Shown: positions 1 through 13,800 of the stretch, one piece after another
Layout: each line of letters starts with the position of its first letter
Position numbering within the stretch: the first letter of the stretch is position 1
Source: Phoronis australis
Taxonomy: Eukaryota > Phoronida > Phoronidae
Length of the DNA: 64,000 nt
Assembly (NCBI GenBank): GCA_002633005.1
Contig: NMRA01000755.1
Location: 38,608-102,607 of the forward strand
Direction: 5' to 3'
Translations under genes and position numbers: made by a program
The notes under the pieces: model-generated
The model's database searches: none
What the model was told of the DNA's origin: nothing
The model's input: the letters and a program-made list of their open reading frames with translations, nothing else

Positions 1-3000
1 TCACATAATGACCTGTAAATTATAATCAAATATCAAAGTGAATGGGTAACGGGCGTGCGCCGAGTTGTGGTTCAATACACAACGGCTGTGATTGCACAGT
101 GCTGCCACTGAGTATTTGCGTTACGTTGTGGTACGAAACTGCAGAGGCACGCCAGAGTACATGTGCCCGGTCTTATGAAGTCACATGGGCTGCAAGGTAT
201 TTAGGCGTTAGAGCACAGACCACAGACGTATTCACCGGCAGAAATGCATGCAGTTTACACTGTAGCAGTCACCACGATGTGGTGCTGGCTGTGCGCTGTT
301 GGCCACCGATCTCAGTCACCTCAGGTGAGATATTTAGCTTACCTTCTTATGTAACTTTTCTGATTTTGTGTTCAGCAGTATGCGAGATTTTATAGCACAG
401 GAAAGCTTCCGCGATGTATTCTCAAACTTCAATTATACACATTTTGGCACACTCAAGATTAGTGCTTTGCGAGCTTTGTTTAAATCAGTTTGTCGATTCC
501 AAAGTTTGCAGAATGGCATGTACATGCATAGATGTAGACAGAGACGTTCTGTAAAGACGAGTTAACGGGAATTTTATAGTTTCTTCGATTGCATAATTGA
601 AATGTTTGATGAGCCGTACGGTAGCATACTATGTAATTGTTTGACTTCTCATACTGGTGAGAATTTATTCCTATTACACAAAACCGATTTTGCATAATGG
701 CTGTGTTGAATGGGCTCTGAACCAGTTTAATGTGTTGGCTGCTTGTGCAGGGCAGCGTGGGCTGCAGTCTGACTACGCAATTACGCCTGTGTGTACCAGA
801 AAACCATAACATCGACTAGAATCAATATTCTGAAGAGTTATCAGTGTGTACTAATGACCAGTGATAGGTCCCTGCTATATTTGTACGTTCAGAACTGTGC
901 CGATGGGGAGAAAACACAAACAACTGGAAATGCATCTATCATGTTGAAATGATGATTTCGGGGCCCAGTTGTAGAAAATGTTTAAAATATTTATTCTGCC
1001 ACTTTTTAAGTGTATAGTCAGTGCGACAAGGGCGTTCAGAGGTGACACTGAAACTACCTGGTTCGCATACTGGCTTAGCAATCACATGCGAAGTCAAATT
1101 ACAAAGGGTGACAATTCCCAGAAAATTTGTCGACGGTGGAGTCATGTATTTGATGGTGATCGACCGCGGTTAGTCCGGCCTGCGATATTTCATGTCCCCA
1201 GTAGATTACCCGGCCTTATTCAAATTAAGTGCAAATTGCCATCTGTTGTCGTCAATAAGGCATGGTTTTGCGCGATAATTAAGGAGTTCCCTTCGGGGGA
1301 CGTTCAGCTTCCTTAGCGAGGGCGTCTTATTCCCATGTGTTTCTATCTTAGCTAGGATTTGCCTATGGTAGGACCTGAATTGACATGATCGGAAAACAAC
1401 CTGTGTGTTAATAAACATTAAGGTTACGCTTTGGATAACCTCCATGAGAGCAAACTAAAATCGTCTCACTGTTTAAATGCGAGAATAAACATGCCACCAC
1501 AATGAGGATCGCTTCATGGCTGACATGCAAGAAATGGTTCACACATCTTCTCAGGTCACCAAACATCGTACGTTGTAATTTAGTCGCAGAGATTTATTTT
1601 ACGACATTGGATAAATGGACTCAAGTTTTCCGAAAAAACACAGAGTTGATGGAATTTGAATCCAGTTCCAGGTCCCAACTTCTCATGGATCTATAAACTC
1701 ATCAGTGAAAATTTTACCTTGTGATGCTGGAACCAGCAAGTGTGTAACACGTCCCGCGCATTCCACTTGGGCATTAGGTATATGAGACCAATGGAGTAAC
1801 TTTACATAGATATACTCAGATCAACCGGGCGCTACTGATGGGTGTAAGCCAACTGTCTTCAAGTACACGCAAAACATATAAGTGAGCCTCGTACCAGCGA
1901 AATATTCGTATCATTAAGGAAATATACAACCATTTATTCAAACTTTTCAGTATTATCTACTTAAGTGCTTTAACTACCAACGCAAAAAAGGTGAAATAAG
2001 TATTGACAAGAATTAATTAACTCTCTCAAAGAAGTGTCATTAATGAGCGGACTATTTGTTTTTGGTGACCCCCGACAAATCGCCTATGCGTTAACCTCGG
2101 TCCAATCAAAGTTCCGTACTCGATCCAGCTTTGCCTGCTATATGTATGTTCCTCTGGCTTACAGAAAAGTGTCAGGTGTCTATGTTCGGTGTGGGCACAT
2201 GGACTTGAATTGAAACTCTTAAATATTTGTCGGTCATATATGGACATTTAATTAGTGGAAAGGAACCTGTCGAACACCGTGCACATTGGTTTATATCGCA
2301 AAATTGTGAGCAGGCCCCAGTTGCATATAAGTTATGCGTCGTATGGCAACAGTACGTCGTATTATCACGCGTCAGGTTGTTGGTGTTGAACAATGCATCT
2401 GACGTCATGCAGCAATCAAACTTATCCAGTGGATAATTTTGAACTTTTATGCAACCATGCCTGTTGTTTAAAATCGAGCTCAGTACTGGGAATATAACTT
2501 ACCGACGCTCGTTGGGACCACACCCAGAAGATTTGTTTTTCCAAATTAAGTATAACGTCTCTGAAAGAAACTGTCCAGACAGAACATATGCGTTGCAACA
2601 AAACGAGCAGAGACCGTCACCTCATCTTGAACTGATTAAGAAAGGATATTACCCGCCTAACATTAGATTTCTATACCCTAGAGGCCGACCTATGGGTTTG
2701 GATGTCATCAGGGTCTGAGTGCTCAAACCTGAACTACCGTAAAACTTTTAATAGAAACCGGTTTCTATTTGAAGCCTCCCTCTTATATAAGCTGGGCTTT
2801 AAGTACGCTGAAATTAAAGAAGACGGGTTCCCGGTACGTATGGGTTCCCGGTATGTATTGCCATATACATGTACAATCTATTGTTAGAAGTCTGGACCAC
2901 GTCTGAAGTTAATAAACGCACCGGCTTCTATTAGAGACTTTATGGTATATATACCGTTTCCACAAAATATTTAGCCACAGGTCCTTCGCATATATCCTAA

Positions 3001-5208
3001 AATTTGCACTTATGTTTTTCTCATTTCGGGTTGGTTGCTTGAAAGTCAGACCATGTAGTTTCGTCTTTAAATTTCGAATTGACCATTACTCATCACCCAG
3101 ACATACCTAGTGAAGGAGATCTTAGTAGGAAACGAATATTACAAGATTTCACTACATTTAGAAAACTGATAACATTTCTTGTCTTGCAGACATTTGGCAA
3201 ATTATTTCTGCATCTTGGCTTTTTGTCCAACCCCCACGGCCTCCGGTTGTCACCAAAATTCGTCTCCAGAAAGTTACAGTTAGAGCCTCCACGTGGCTCC
3301 AGCTATTTTTTGTTTAAGAGACATTGTCTACGTGAAAATGGATTTTCTGCGATCTGTCTTAGTGCGGAATTAAACTTACAACCCCAAAGCCACGGTCCGC
3401 TAACGCTCTGCCGGCTGGCGGAGCTACGTCCCACTCAATAAATGACAATATGTTAAGTGAATTTCTAGCTGGTAAAGTCACCGCCCTTAATTTCTGCAGT
3501 TGCCTTGACATGGACCACAATTAAAAAAGACCACAAGAGCACAACACCTTTTGTTGTACAATAACTCTGGCCAAACCAAATAACTTCAAAATGTCTATCC
3601 CATTCAACAGTTAAATCAAAAATATGCATTTCGGCAGTAAAACCTATTGTTCTTTTCATAGCACACCCCCAGATCACTCAACTGTCCACCCAAGGAAGTA
3701 TGGATACCGTGTACTTCAATTATGAAGTCTATTCACTAAAAATAATTAACGATTAGGCTTTACAGCTAAGGGGCAACTTTGTTTTTACACGCACCTTTCG
3801 CAACTAGGTCAGGTTCAACCGAGTCATAACACCGAGGCCACGTGTCTGGAGCGGAAAGGAATCCACGAAGTTAGACCACAAAAACTTCGCATTCTCTACT
3901 AGAGCTTTTGACTGAAATCATTGATGCAGAAGAAAATTTCCGTCAAAACGTGGTCGTTCAAAGCGGTAATAACGAATATGCGTCTATTTCACAGATTGAA
4001 CCTCTTTTAGATACATGTATCAATCAGCATCCGCACCGGCCACTTAACAATAAATAACTTGGATCGATAACATCGGAAACGCGAATGTTTCTTTCATTAT
4101 TTATTATTTCTATTCCGCTGTTGTGACTGCTCTCGCCCATAATTACATTTTCCAGGATCTGCTCGCACAAAATTCAAAGTAAAGTTTTGAAATAACACAG
4201 TGCCCTGAACTCCCATGCTTATTTTCTCTTAACATTCGCTTTACAGGAACTGCTCGAAAGAAACGCAAACCGAAGTGCCATATTTGGACGAGCCTTATCG
4301 TTTGACTGTAAGTATGTCACTCGCTGTACCTTAATTAATCCGTCGTTGCAGCTAACGCAAGCTGGTTTAGACCCCCAGAAAAGTTATATCTCTTTACATA
4401 ATTTCAAAATAATCTATCATTTGACGAACGGCTTAAACGAAGTTATAATTAGCACTATTACAATAAGTTATGTAATGGGTTCTCGTTTAAACGTCTGTGG
4501 CGATGGCATATCATCATGTATTGAGTTTCGTAGACGCAAGAATCTCGCGAAGGAAAATTAGTTCGATCACGTGCTTGACGCTTGAAATACACGGCGACAT
4601 CTGTGAAATACTTCGTGATCTTAAATGTTTGCGAGTTTCTCACGTCTGCGGAACGCACGCCGGGGCTTTACTGAACGGCGCATAAGCCATACTGCCCAGC
4701 CGGCATCCCGGTTCGTTAATAGCAGCACTAATCTATAACATCTGGGGGGGTTATCTTTTGATGTCCAGGTGAGAAAATATATGAGCTTCATTAATAGATG
4801 AAAAAATGCAACTTCATCGTCGCATGAATCGCGGCATTAGGGTTTATGGAAATATTGGGAGTCCATCGTATCGCTGAGGTCTGAAGTCAAAGTTTCGATT
4901 TAGCCCCGTGTTCACACGTAAACTGCCGGAAACACGTGCAATGAGACATTCATCTAATTTACTGGCGCTACCTGGTTGACATTGCCACTCCGTTTATAGC
5001 CAAGCACTTCCACGAGGGCGGAGCTTTTTCGGGAATCGCGATGGGCCCCATTTTGTGACTGTGGTTCGAGGAATGCGGACAAAAATTCCGTGTTTCGGGA
5101 ATGGAGACTTATTAGGACTGGGATTCATACTAATTTGACACCGGGTATCTGGATAAAAGCAAAATAAAAAACCTGGGAACCAGAAATGGGACCCCCTTCC
5201 TTCCTTCT
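1..5208. other. Intergenic or upstream intronic DNA, no gene recognised
   Basis: Open frames here are short, overlap on both strands and show no family motif or convincing series of splice sites. The missing first exon (signal peptide) of the downstream protease should lie somewhere before 7282, possibly in this stretch, and must end in phase 1. One candidate leader (978-1043) is listed under rejected items. The sequence is otherwise unremarkable AT-rich DNA. Confidence 0.5.
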
Positions 5209-5871
5209 TTTACGAGCGCTGGTTTTAAACTATAACCAAGTTTCTAAGGAAGCAAAGAAGCCTCCCAGACTTTGTTAGTTAGTGTTACCATGCTGCTAGT
5301 TGTCTCCTGTGCCTTTCTCTCTGATTCCTTAAGCATGTAGGCCTACTCGCCCAAGGCTCAAATTTAGTCTCCGATGCCCTTTTCGAAAACTGTTTACTTA
5401 AGATTCTAGCTCTAGTCAGATATTTTTCTATTGCCGGACAGAAGAGGAAACTAATATAGGAGAGTAGGTCCACAATGCAATGTTCCGTGGCTGCAGGAGC
5501 CTCAATGAGCTCAGTGCACGGGTTACCACCTTTTAACCTGGTAGTCAAGACACTTCATCTGTGGCCAATTTATCCATGACTCTTTCTGACATCTTAATTT
5601 TGCTAAATATAAAAACTTTCAAAATCTCACAATCCGTAAAATGACAAATTGAAAATAAATATCCTTGCCGGTCCACTAGCTCGTAAAACATGACCTCGAC
5701 ACGTGTGATAGTACGTATGCAGTCTGGCTGTTCACCGAACTTGCACCCGCGTGTAACTCAAACGTCATTTCCAGGTCAGAATCAGCGACGGCGTCTTAGG
5801 TGTCTAAATACAAGCAAAAAGCACCAAGGCATCATGTACCGTGTGCTAAATACCTGAGACTTCCAGGAATG
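5209..5871. repeat. Direct repeat, copy 1 (663 bp)
   Basis: This 663-bp segment is nearly identical to 5873-6536. It ends exactly at the single N (5872) and the second copy starts just after it, as expected when two contig ends covering the same locus were joined without being merged. Small differences (for example CGAGCGC versus CGAACGC near the start) look allelic. A minus-strand open frame inside it is kept in both copies but is truncated differently and has no recognisable motif. Confidence 0.85.
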
Positions 5872-5872
5872 N

Positions 5873-6536
5873 TTTACGAACGCTGGTTTTAAACTATAAC
5901 CAAGTTTCTAAGGAAGCAAAGAAGCCTCCCAGACTTTGTTAGTTAGTGTTACCATGCTGCTAGTTATCTCTTGTGCCATTCTCTCTGATTCCTTTAGCAT
6001 GTAGGCCTACTCGCCCAAAGGCTCAAATTTAGTCTCCGATGCCCTTTTCGAAAACTGGTTACTTAAGATTCTAGGTCTAGTCAGATATTTTTCTATTGCC
6101 GGACAGAAGAGGAAACTAATATAGGAGAGTAGGTCCACAATGCAATGTTCCGTGGTTGCAGGAGCCTCAATGAGCTCAGTGCACGGGTTACCACCTTTTA
6201 ACCTGGTAGTCAAGACACTTCATCTGTGGCCAATTTATCCATGACTCTTTCTGACATCTTAATTTTGCTAAATATAAAAACTTTCAAAATCTCACAATCC
6301 GTAAAATGACAAATTGAAAATAAATATCCTTGCCGGTCCACTAGCTCGTAAAACATGACCTCGACACGTGTGATAGTACGTATGCAGTCTGGCTGTTCAC
6401 CGAACTTGCACCCGCGTGTAACTCAAACGTCATTTCCACGTCAGAATCAGCGACGGCGTCTTAGGTGTCTAAATACAAGCAAAAAGCACCAAGGCATCAT
6501 GTACCGTGTGCTAAATACCTGAGACTTCCAGGAATG
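5873..6536. repeat. Direct repeat, copy 2 (664 bp)
   Basis: Second copy of the segment at 5209-5871, separated from it by one N. Sequence beyond 6536 is unique. It is probably a false duplication of one locus by two haplotypes, although a true tandem duplication cannot be excluded from sequence alone. Confidence 0.85.
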
Positions 6537-7281
6537 GGGATGAAAGTTTTTGGTTAAAAACAATATTGTCCAACAAAAATACTTGGGGATTCCATATGGA
6601 AGGGAGTGACTCCATCCGAAGGCAGTAGAGCTTTGTCCAATCTGGAAACGTAGCAACTGAGACAAATTATGACGCACGCGCTACTTGAGACAGAAGTTGA
6701 TATCTGTTATAAATTCTATTTTTAATTATTACCTTGAAAACTGCCATGGTATTAACTGTAACGATTGAGCACTGATTGTTTTTATTTTTTCTTTTAGGGG
6801 ACTTCAGAGAAGGTGAAGGTAAACTTGGCGTTACTTCTTGGAAAGCTAATGTGACCACGTGTTTTGCTTGTAGTACATGACGGTATCTCAGAAAGTCTTG
6901 CGTGACCTTGCGTTTTCATGAGGTTCTCGCTGCGTCTGCGGAACGCGGCGCCAGGTCTTTTCTAGGTCTGCTAATTCAGTTACACTAGACCATCTCTACC
7001 CCGTGGCCCGTATACTGCGAAGGGTATTGGTTCCGAAAAGAAAAGAATAGTCCCAATTTCAATTTGGTTATCTTAAAGCTTTGTAATGAAAATCCACCTT
7101 CCAAGAGGAGCCCTCGTTCCTACCTGTCCGAAACCTGGATTTCACAAATAGCAAGTAAAGCTGCTGCGTGACTAGTAAGAAATATTTCATTAAAATAAAG
7201 TATATAAATTGTTTTTTGCATAAACTGCAGGGTTAAGTATAGATAAAGTCGGGATGAAAGCTGTGCCTCGTTTTTTTTCAG
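6537..7281. other. No gene seen upstream of the first recognised protease exon
   Basis: Unique AT-rich DNA ending in a strong polypyrimidine tract and AG (8 T's then CAG, ending 7281), which is the splice acceptor of the first recognised exon of the metalloprotease gene. No ATG-led hydrophobic leader with a phase-1 donor was found here. Confidence 0.5.
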
Positions 7282-10200
7282 AGCCGCCTATGAAAGAAAC
7301 AATAGATATTCGGTATGCGAAAGAAGTCACAGAAACTATCAGTATTGTTTTTAAAGCATTCAACAAGAAATGGAACATTTCAGCTAGAAAAAACGACATG
7401 CTATTGAGTGACAAATTGTCGTTTGAGTTTCGAACTATTGACGGCCAGGTGCTACACAGATCTCACGGACCTCGAGATTGCTTCTATATTGGAACAGCCG
7501 ATGCCAGTCAACACGAGGCCGGCTTGGCTGCTGTCACCACGTGCAATGGCGTTATGGTAAGATTTCATGATCAGAGCTCAAGTTATTTTGATTGAAGATG
7601 TTTGTGTAATTCAACGCAATAGACTCACTCTCAGTTGAACTGTCTTTTTTATTGGCGGAAGAATCAGAATGCATGACTGGTATACTTTTCAAGACTCTTG
7701 AGTTGCATATCCGTCCAGCACCGATATTTGCTAATTTATTGGTGTCAAAACTACACCTCGAAACACGAATACAATACAATGATGAATAACATATGAAATA
7801 GTGATTTGTACATTTGCATGCGAAGAATCAGGACAAATGTTTGACACGCGCGTTATATTGTAGGTAAACACCTTAGGGGTTTGACAGTGGTGCTTTTGAC
7901 GGAGATAGTCTTGATTGAGGTCATTCCAGGGAAATCTACTTCAAAACAACACTTCCCTTCATGTTCGAGTATTTATACAACCATTTAAAATGACTGTTGG
8001 AAAACCAATGTCCCCATGAACACTTTAGACGCTTGTTCACGACGTAACATCTCGCCAATCACTCGTAACCTGAAGTGGTGAGGTGCAGACGTGGTGAAAA
8101 GGGATAGAACTATTTTATACGCCATTAAAGAGTCCTCATGACCACTCTTGCTGTTTGACTGTAAGGGCCATATAGGCACTCAACGCTCTTTGGCCACTGC
8201 TAAGAGTCTCATGGTTAGACCACCGAAATTACTAAAACCACTTCCAAAATGTCCGTGATGAATGAGCAAATCTGGAGATTTGAAAAAGCACATAATTTCA
8301 TATGTCTACAAAGTCTGCTCTCAAGCAGGGTCCATGTGCCAGACTTTATTAACTGATTTATGAAGAGGTCTTGACTTCGACAATACTTATCGAGCCACTC
8401 AAACAGAATTACGTAACTGAGAGGACCCTCGGGGATCGCGGGAATAGTGCTCTCACCGAAGGCTTGGATCACGTAGAGATGGTGTCCGTTTTCGAGCTTT
8501 GAAAAATGCCACACTACCCGACTTGTGGTGCCACCCTGCCATACGGGTTTGTGTAAATCGTAACAACGACAATTATTTCCGACGCCAGGGAACTTTGTGC
8601 TCGAATATACATGTAACTCAGTTGCCCCATTGAGACAATGTGTCTTAAAGTCGCTGTCAACAATGTTCTTGTGTTAAAAAACATCAATTCTTTTCATGCG
8701 CATTTGCTCTTCCAGAGCAACGCCATCAGCTGTGCGATGTTTCTATTCGTTAGTCGAATCAAGAGATCGGTTACAACAAATCGTCTGGAATTGCGGTGTC
8801 GGTTAGCCTGTGGCCATACTGCTTTGGATGCGCGCACCCAGCCTAAAAATGGGGGCTCGCGTTCTTGAGAATGCACTTTTTACTAAGATTCACGGTGTAC
8901 GTTCACAGCTATGAATTGTGCATTCGCCAAATTTTGGTAGTTTCTGCCTTTTTAGGGGATTTTTGTCTCGTTTTCTGCTTTTTCAGACCTTTCTGCTCAC
9001 TCCGCCAAATGGGGAGGCTCAGTCGTTCGAACCCCCCGAGCCCACCCTGGGTGCGCGCATGCTTTGTTACGTTATCGGGCTTCGTCTGAAGTAATAAAAA
9101 CCTCTCAGTTCTTCTCAAGCATAGAGTTTCAAGTATTCTAGGCCTTCTGCATCAAACTATCTTTGATTTATGCGACTCGTATTTCTCCCTACTGAGATTA
9201 AAATTGACTTCCAGGCTTGAGAAGAACTGTGCTGACGTCATTGCTTCAGGCCATGTCCATGAAGTTGCTTTTCGCGGCGACTAGTGAATTTCCACCTCCA
9301 AGGCAGGATCGTGACGTCAGAGGAATTTCGAACGGTTTATTTGTAACCAATTTCAATTTAAGCTTAGGATAATAACCTGGTGGCGATTCAATGTAAGAAA
9401 GTTTATATTTTGATAACAAGAACATCGTATACGAGGGCTTAAGTGTCCAGGAACGCGTCCAAACTTGTAAGATCTACATGTACAGGTTTGAATGTGCGTT
9501 ACTCATCCACTTATAGCATAATGCAAAACAAAAATAAACCAATTTCTCACTACTTTATGTGGCGTCCCCATCTCGTAGAAGTCTCCGAGATGGGAACCTT
9601 ACGTAATCATTTATATAAATTAAGTTCCGAAATTGACTTCAGTAATTTTGTTTTGCGTCTACAGGTTTGGTTTCAGGTCTACTGTGTGTTCGTAATACAG
9701 TTTCTACGGGTTTCAAATTAATATATCTGGTCACCATTCGGAATGGCTTATGCCGGTTAATTTTTCTCTACTGTAGAGGGCTCTCATCATTACCAATCTC
9801 AATGATTACGTCATCATTCCAACTTCAGGCAGTTTGACCCGACGCAGGTTGCAACGTGACCTTAAAGAGAAATACATGATACAAGTAGCAAATTTAACAG
9901 AGTTCGGTAAGTGTTGCAACACTCCTTGTCATTCTTAATTTCCACCTCTGTTTTTTTCTTGTACACTAGTTTGAGACTTAACCGTTGCAGCAACTGCAAA
10001 ACCTATTTTCCGTTTTTTATTGAGGTTAATGAGTGTGTTACTTTTTAATCAAACTACTTTATCTGTTTATGTGGAAAACAATTAAAATGGTAGGTTCTGA
10101 AAAATGAGTCATCATCATATATCATGCCCAGTCCATTAAAACCCGTGTCATGCGAATGTCGTATGCGAATGGGTTGAAATCTGTCAATGTATACATGTAT

Positions 10201-10475
10201 GTACAAGTGCATTCCTAAAAGTTGCTTTATGTTAAACTTGTAGGATAGATCTACTTATTCCAATGCGTAGCTACCCGTCAGTTTAGGGATTCGTATTCTT
10301 GAACAATGCTTCGTTCTTTACAGAAACATATCTTAAAGAAAGGGGTTTTAGAAGCTCAAACACAAGTGTTCCCCGCCGTTTTAGGCGCGATGAGTTCGCA
10401 GACGTTGTTCTAGCGCCTCTGCCGCCACCTACCGGTCGAGCTGTGTACGTAGAAGTTGGCGCAATCTTCGATCAG
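7282..10475 (+). CDS. Propeptide exons of the reprolysin gene (7282-7556, 9777-9906, 10324-10475)
   Basis: The first exon carries the M12B propeptide pattern: the beta-strand run ISIVFKAFNKKW, a LLS motif, then CFYIG followed 20 residues later by TTCNGVM, matching the C-x-Y-x-G...S-x-C-x-G hallmark of ADAM/ADAMTS prodomains. It ends in phase 0 at 7556. The next exon starts after a polypyrimidine acceptor at 9776 and continues with RALIITNLNDYVIIP, the counterpart of the prodomain 'IRT..EDYFIEP' segment, ending in phase 1. The third exon contains RRFRR (10374-10388), a furin-type cleavage site, followed by the first strand of the protease domain (AVYVEVGAIFD). The prodomain should keep the enzyme latent during secretion. 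A cysteine-switch function for the Cys residues is possible but cannot be judged here. Confidence 0.8.
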
Positions 10476-10766
10476 GTACACTGTATATAATAAGCTGCGC
10501 TGTTCCATGGTAAGGTAGCACATTTCCTAACAGCACTCATATGTTTTGATACACGCTTTCTATGGTATCAAAAGGAATGATTTACATACAGTTAGACTGA
10601 AATATACTCCAAAAACGGCTCCGGCGTGAGTGGTCTGTTTGTCATGAAACATCTCGGGTAAAGTACTCGCGCGTTCCTTTCAGGATGCCTTGATTACATG
10701 GCGTAAAAGCAACCTGTGAACTTGGAAAGCTCATTTGCTGAAAATCTTCTCCGTGTACCTGGATTT

Positions 10767-10810
<44 letters not shown>

Positions 10811-13800
10811 ACATTAATCTTGGAATAGTATCAAAACTGCATTTCGCCCGCTCAATGACACTATAAAGACCTTTTGTGTAAATACGGGACTTGCTGCACT
10901 GCTATCTTTCCTGAAAAGGATCAACACAACAATTTTAAAACTCCATGCACAAAACCATAATTTTGGTATGTTACCTGGGGTTAGTCGGAGTCTTATATCC
11001 ACTGGATGCCTTTGTTACCAAGGTCACATTTCCGGTTACCACATTACGAAGCCTCTAGTTGTCTCCCAAGATGTACCCCGTGAATAGATTTTTATGGTAT
11101 TTGATTTCTTAACATTCTTTTCCAGTATTACATTCAAGATTTTAAGAATATGATGTCAACCAAAAAGGATGATATTTACATTCATGCTGCGGAGGTGTTT
11201 AATTTTGTAAGTATGCTCGGTTTTTATTTTGCAAATAGGGCTAGAAAAAACAGAAAGGGCTGTGAATGAAATTTCTTAACACGTGCCATTAAACTTTTGG
11301 AAATTCAACATTAAATTACGCATGCATGTGGTGTTGGAGCTTCATCACCATGCTTTTGAAGTGTCTTATTGACAAAGTTGTGTTGTTGCTCCAAATAAGC
11401 AACATATAAGGATATGCTATCTACGCCTCTGGGGACACATCGTAAGCAGTGTTCGAGCTTCACCTAATAAATGTTCTGGCCCGCCTGGCCAGTTACTTTA
11501 ACTGAATATGAGACCACATCCATATAGGGCCTAGGTGTTAAAGTTTAGTGGCCAGGCCGCAAATCCGCTGGCCCCGGGCCAACGTTCATATATATGTTTC
11601 GAACGCTGATCGTAAGCACGGGTACAGGTATGCCTGGACAAATTTAACGTCTCAATCTGACTACACGGCGACTCATGCTGAATTTTCCGTAGCTGAAGTG
11701 AAATAACTTGTATAACTCGTCATGCAAGTTGATCAATACTATATACATGTACAGGTACATGTAAGTAATCAATTGAATATGGTATTCAAGAACTTATAAG
11801 TCTCAAGATTTGCCTGTAAAAACTTAGATGTCGTACAGGCACTTTGTATGGTACCATGTCGAATCACTGATTGTGTGAATAATTTTATGACAAACTGACA
11901 CGGAGCGTGGTCCTTTTCTAGGCTCAACTTTGGTTCATTCACCCCACCTTCGGTTTCCAAGTATGGCTCACGTTGAGAACAGTTGTTTTCGTGGAAGATG
12001 ACATTGTTGGTGGACTGGACCATAAAAATGTGGTAAGAAAATGAATTTGAATAAATAACCTCCAAATACATCCATTCATATTAAAGAGGCATGGAACGCG
12101 AAAGGGCGACACTTCGCGTTTAGTCTTCCTAACACTCAGAGACAGGGCACTGATCAAGCCCGGCGAGTTCATTAATATAGGCGGATATTTCATACTCAGA
12201 ATGCCGTGTGCAATATAGTGGCATTTGTTTACCCGCGAACATGACCAAGAATCCCCAGTTTGTAAATGCTGGAGATACAACTAGGAAAGGAAGCGGTTTA
12301 AGAATCCATCCAGATACAGCCAAATGGCGATTGTGTGGGTTGGTGAAAAGTGACCCTGCGAATATTTTTCATCATTGTGGTTGCAGTGTTACGGCACGTA
12401 GGCAAGTACATGTAATGCTTTAGAATTCAAATATGGTTGCCTACTGACAGAATTACCTTAAAACCCCAGAGGCAACATTAAAACGAATGCATTCTAAATA
12501 GTGACAATTTCCGCAAAATCGACTGAAGAAGTTAGAACGACGACAACGGTGCTAGTGACACCAACGTTCGGATATCGACATCGATGACGACCCTGAAGCC
12601 TTTGACGCCAATGCCGAACGTGATGCCACCGCAAACTACAACACCACTGCTGTCCTCGCACCGCCCACCCTGTCGATAACGCCAAAGCCAGTGACAAAAT
12701 TGACGACGCCAACGAGCTGACAAAATCCTGGCCCCAAGAACGGAAGTTGGCACAGACGAAAACGACCACGTAGGCGCCACCGGCACCTCGATGCCACTGC
12801 TGATTACGCTATGGTCAACAATGATGCCGTCACCAACGACGACGATGACGACTTAAGCCGTCATACAACATACGCTGAAAGCAGCGGTAGATTATGAGGT
12901 TCTAAAATGTTCTTGTAATTATAATGTCTACGACGATGGGGACGAATGCCGTAATGACAAGAAATGTGGCAACGGTGACTGCAAAAGTAACGGAAGTCAA
13001 CCGACAAAACAATGAAAAATGACCAGACATTGAAAGGGCAGGCGACGGAAAGCCTCAGATAGCTCGAGAAAGGAAAACCATTGCAAGAAACGTGTGTAGC
13101 ATTTATAACCATTGAAGAGGTCCACCAGGAAACCGAACTGCAAAAAAGATGTATTGAAGAACTATGGTTTTATATTTCCGTAATCTAAAGGCATATAAAA
13201 ATTAATTGAGTCGAAAGCTGGTTGCACAGAGATCGGTAGATTGGTGTATCCATTGTTCACGTGACATAATAAAGATAGTGAAAAGCATTCCGCGGTAACC
13301 GGCAGATGTACAGTGTACGCCCAAGGTACGATATCCATTCGATCTGTATCGTTGTGTCCGACAACGGTGCAACAAAGGAAACAACGATAGCGTCCCATAA
13401 GAAATAACCATGCGACGCGCATACGCCCCTCTCATGGATGTTGGAAGTTAAACAATGCCTTGCGAGCTCCACACCAGGTCATTTGGCATGGTCTGGTTAT
13501 CGGACATAACTTAAGGATTTATCGTGCAAATTAGAATAAACGTATTGAGCCCATGTATTCGCATCCTCTAAGACTACTGGTTCATGCTCTAGAAATGTCT
13601 CATGACCAGTGTCATCAGTAAATTTCAAGTAACACGATCGAGAAGGGCGAGTCCTAGCGGGGAAAACCATACCACAGTGGTGATAGCTCTTGACGAGATT
13701 TCTTAAGACATCAAATTTCTGTCATATACGTAAAAGAGTATATGGAGTTATTTGTCCGTACAGTAAAGACTGAAACTGCTAGAGACAGCGCCATATTGCG

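Noticed and set aside
978-1043. Possible signal-peptide exon for the protease gene (MFKIFILPLF..., ending at a phase-1 GT)
   Set aside because: The phase would fit exon 7282, but the leader is only weakly hydrophobic, the intron would be over 6 kb, and there is no independent support.
3079-3441. 120-codon + strand frame
   Set aside because: No motif; its 3' end looks like tRNA-derived repeat sequence (CAACCCCAAAGCC...GGTCCGCTAACGC), so it is probably noncoding.
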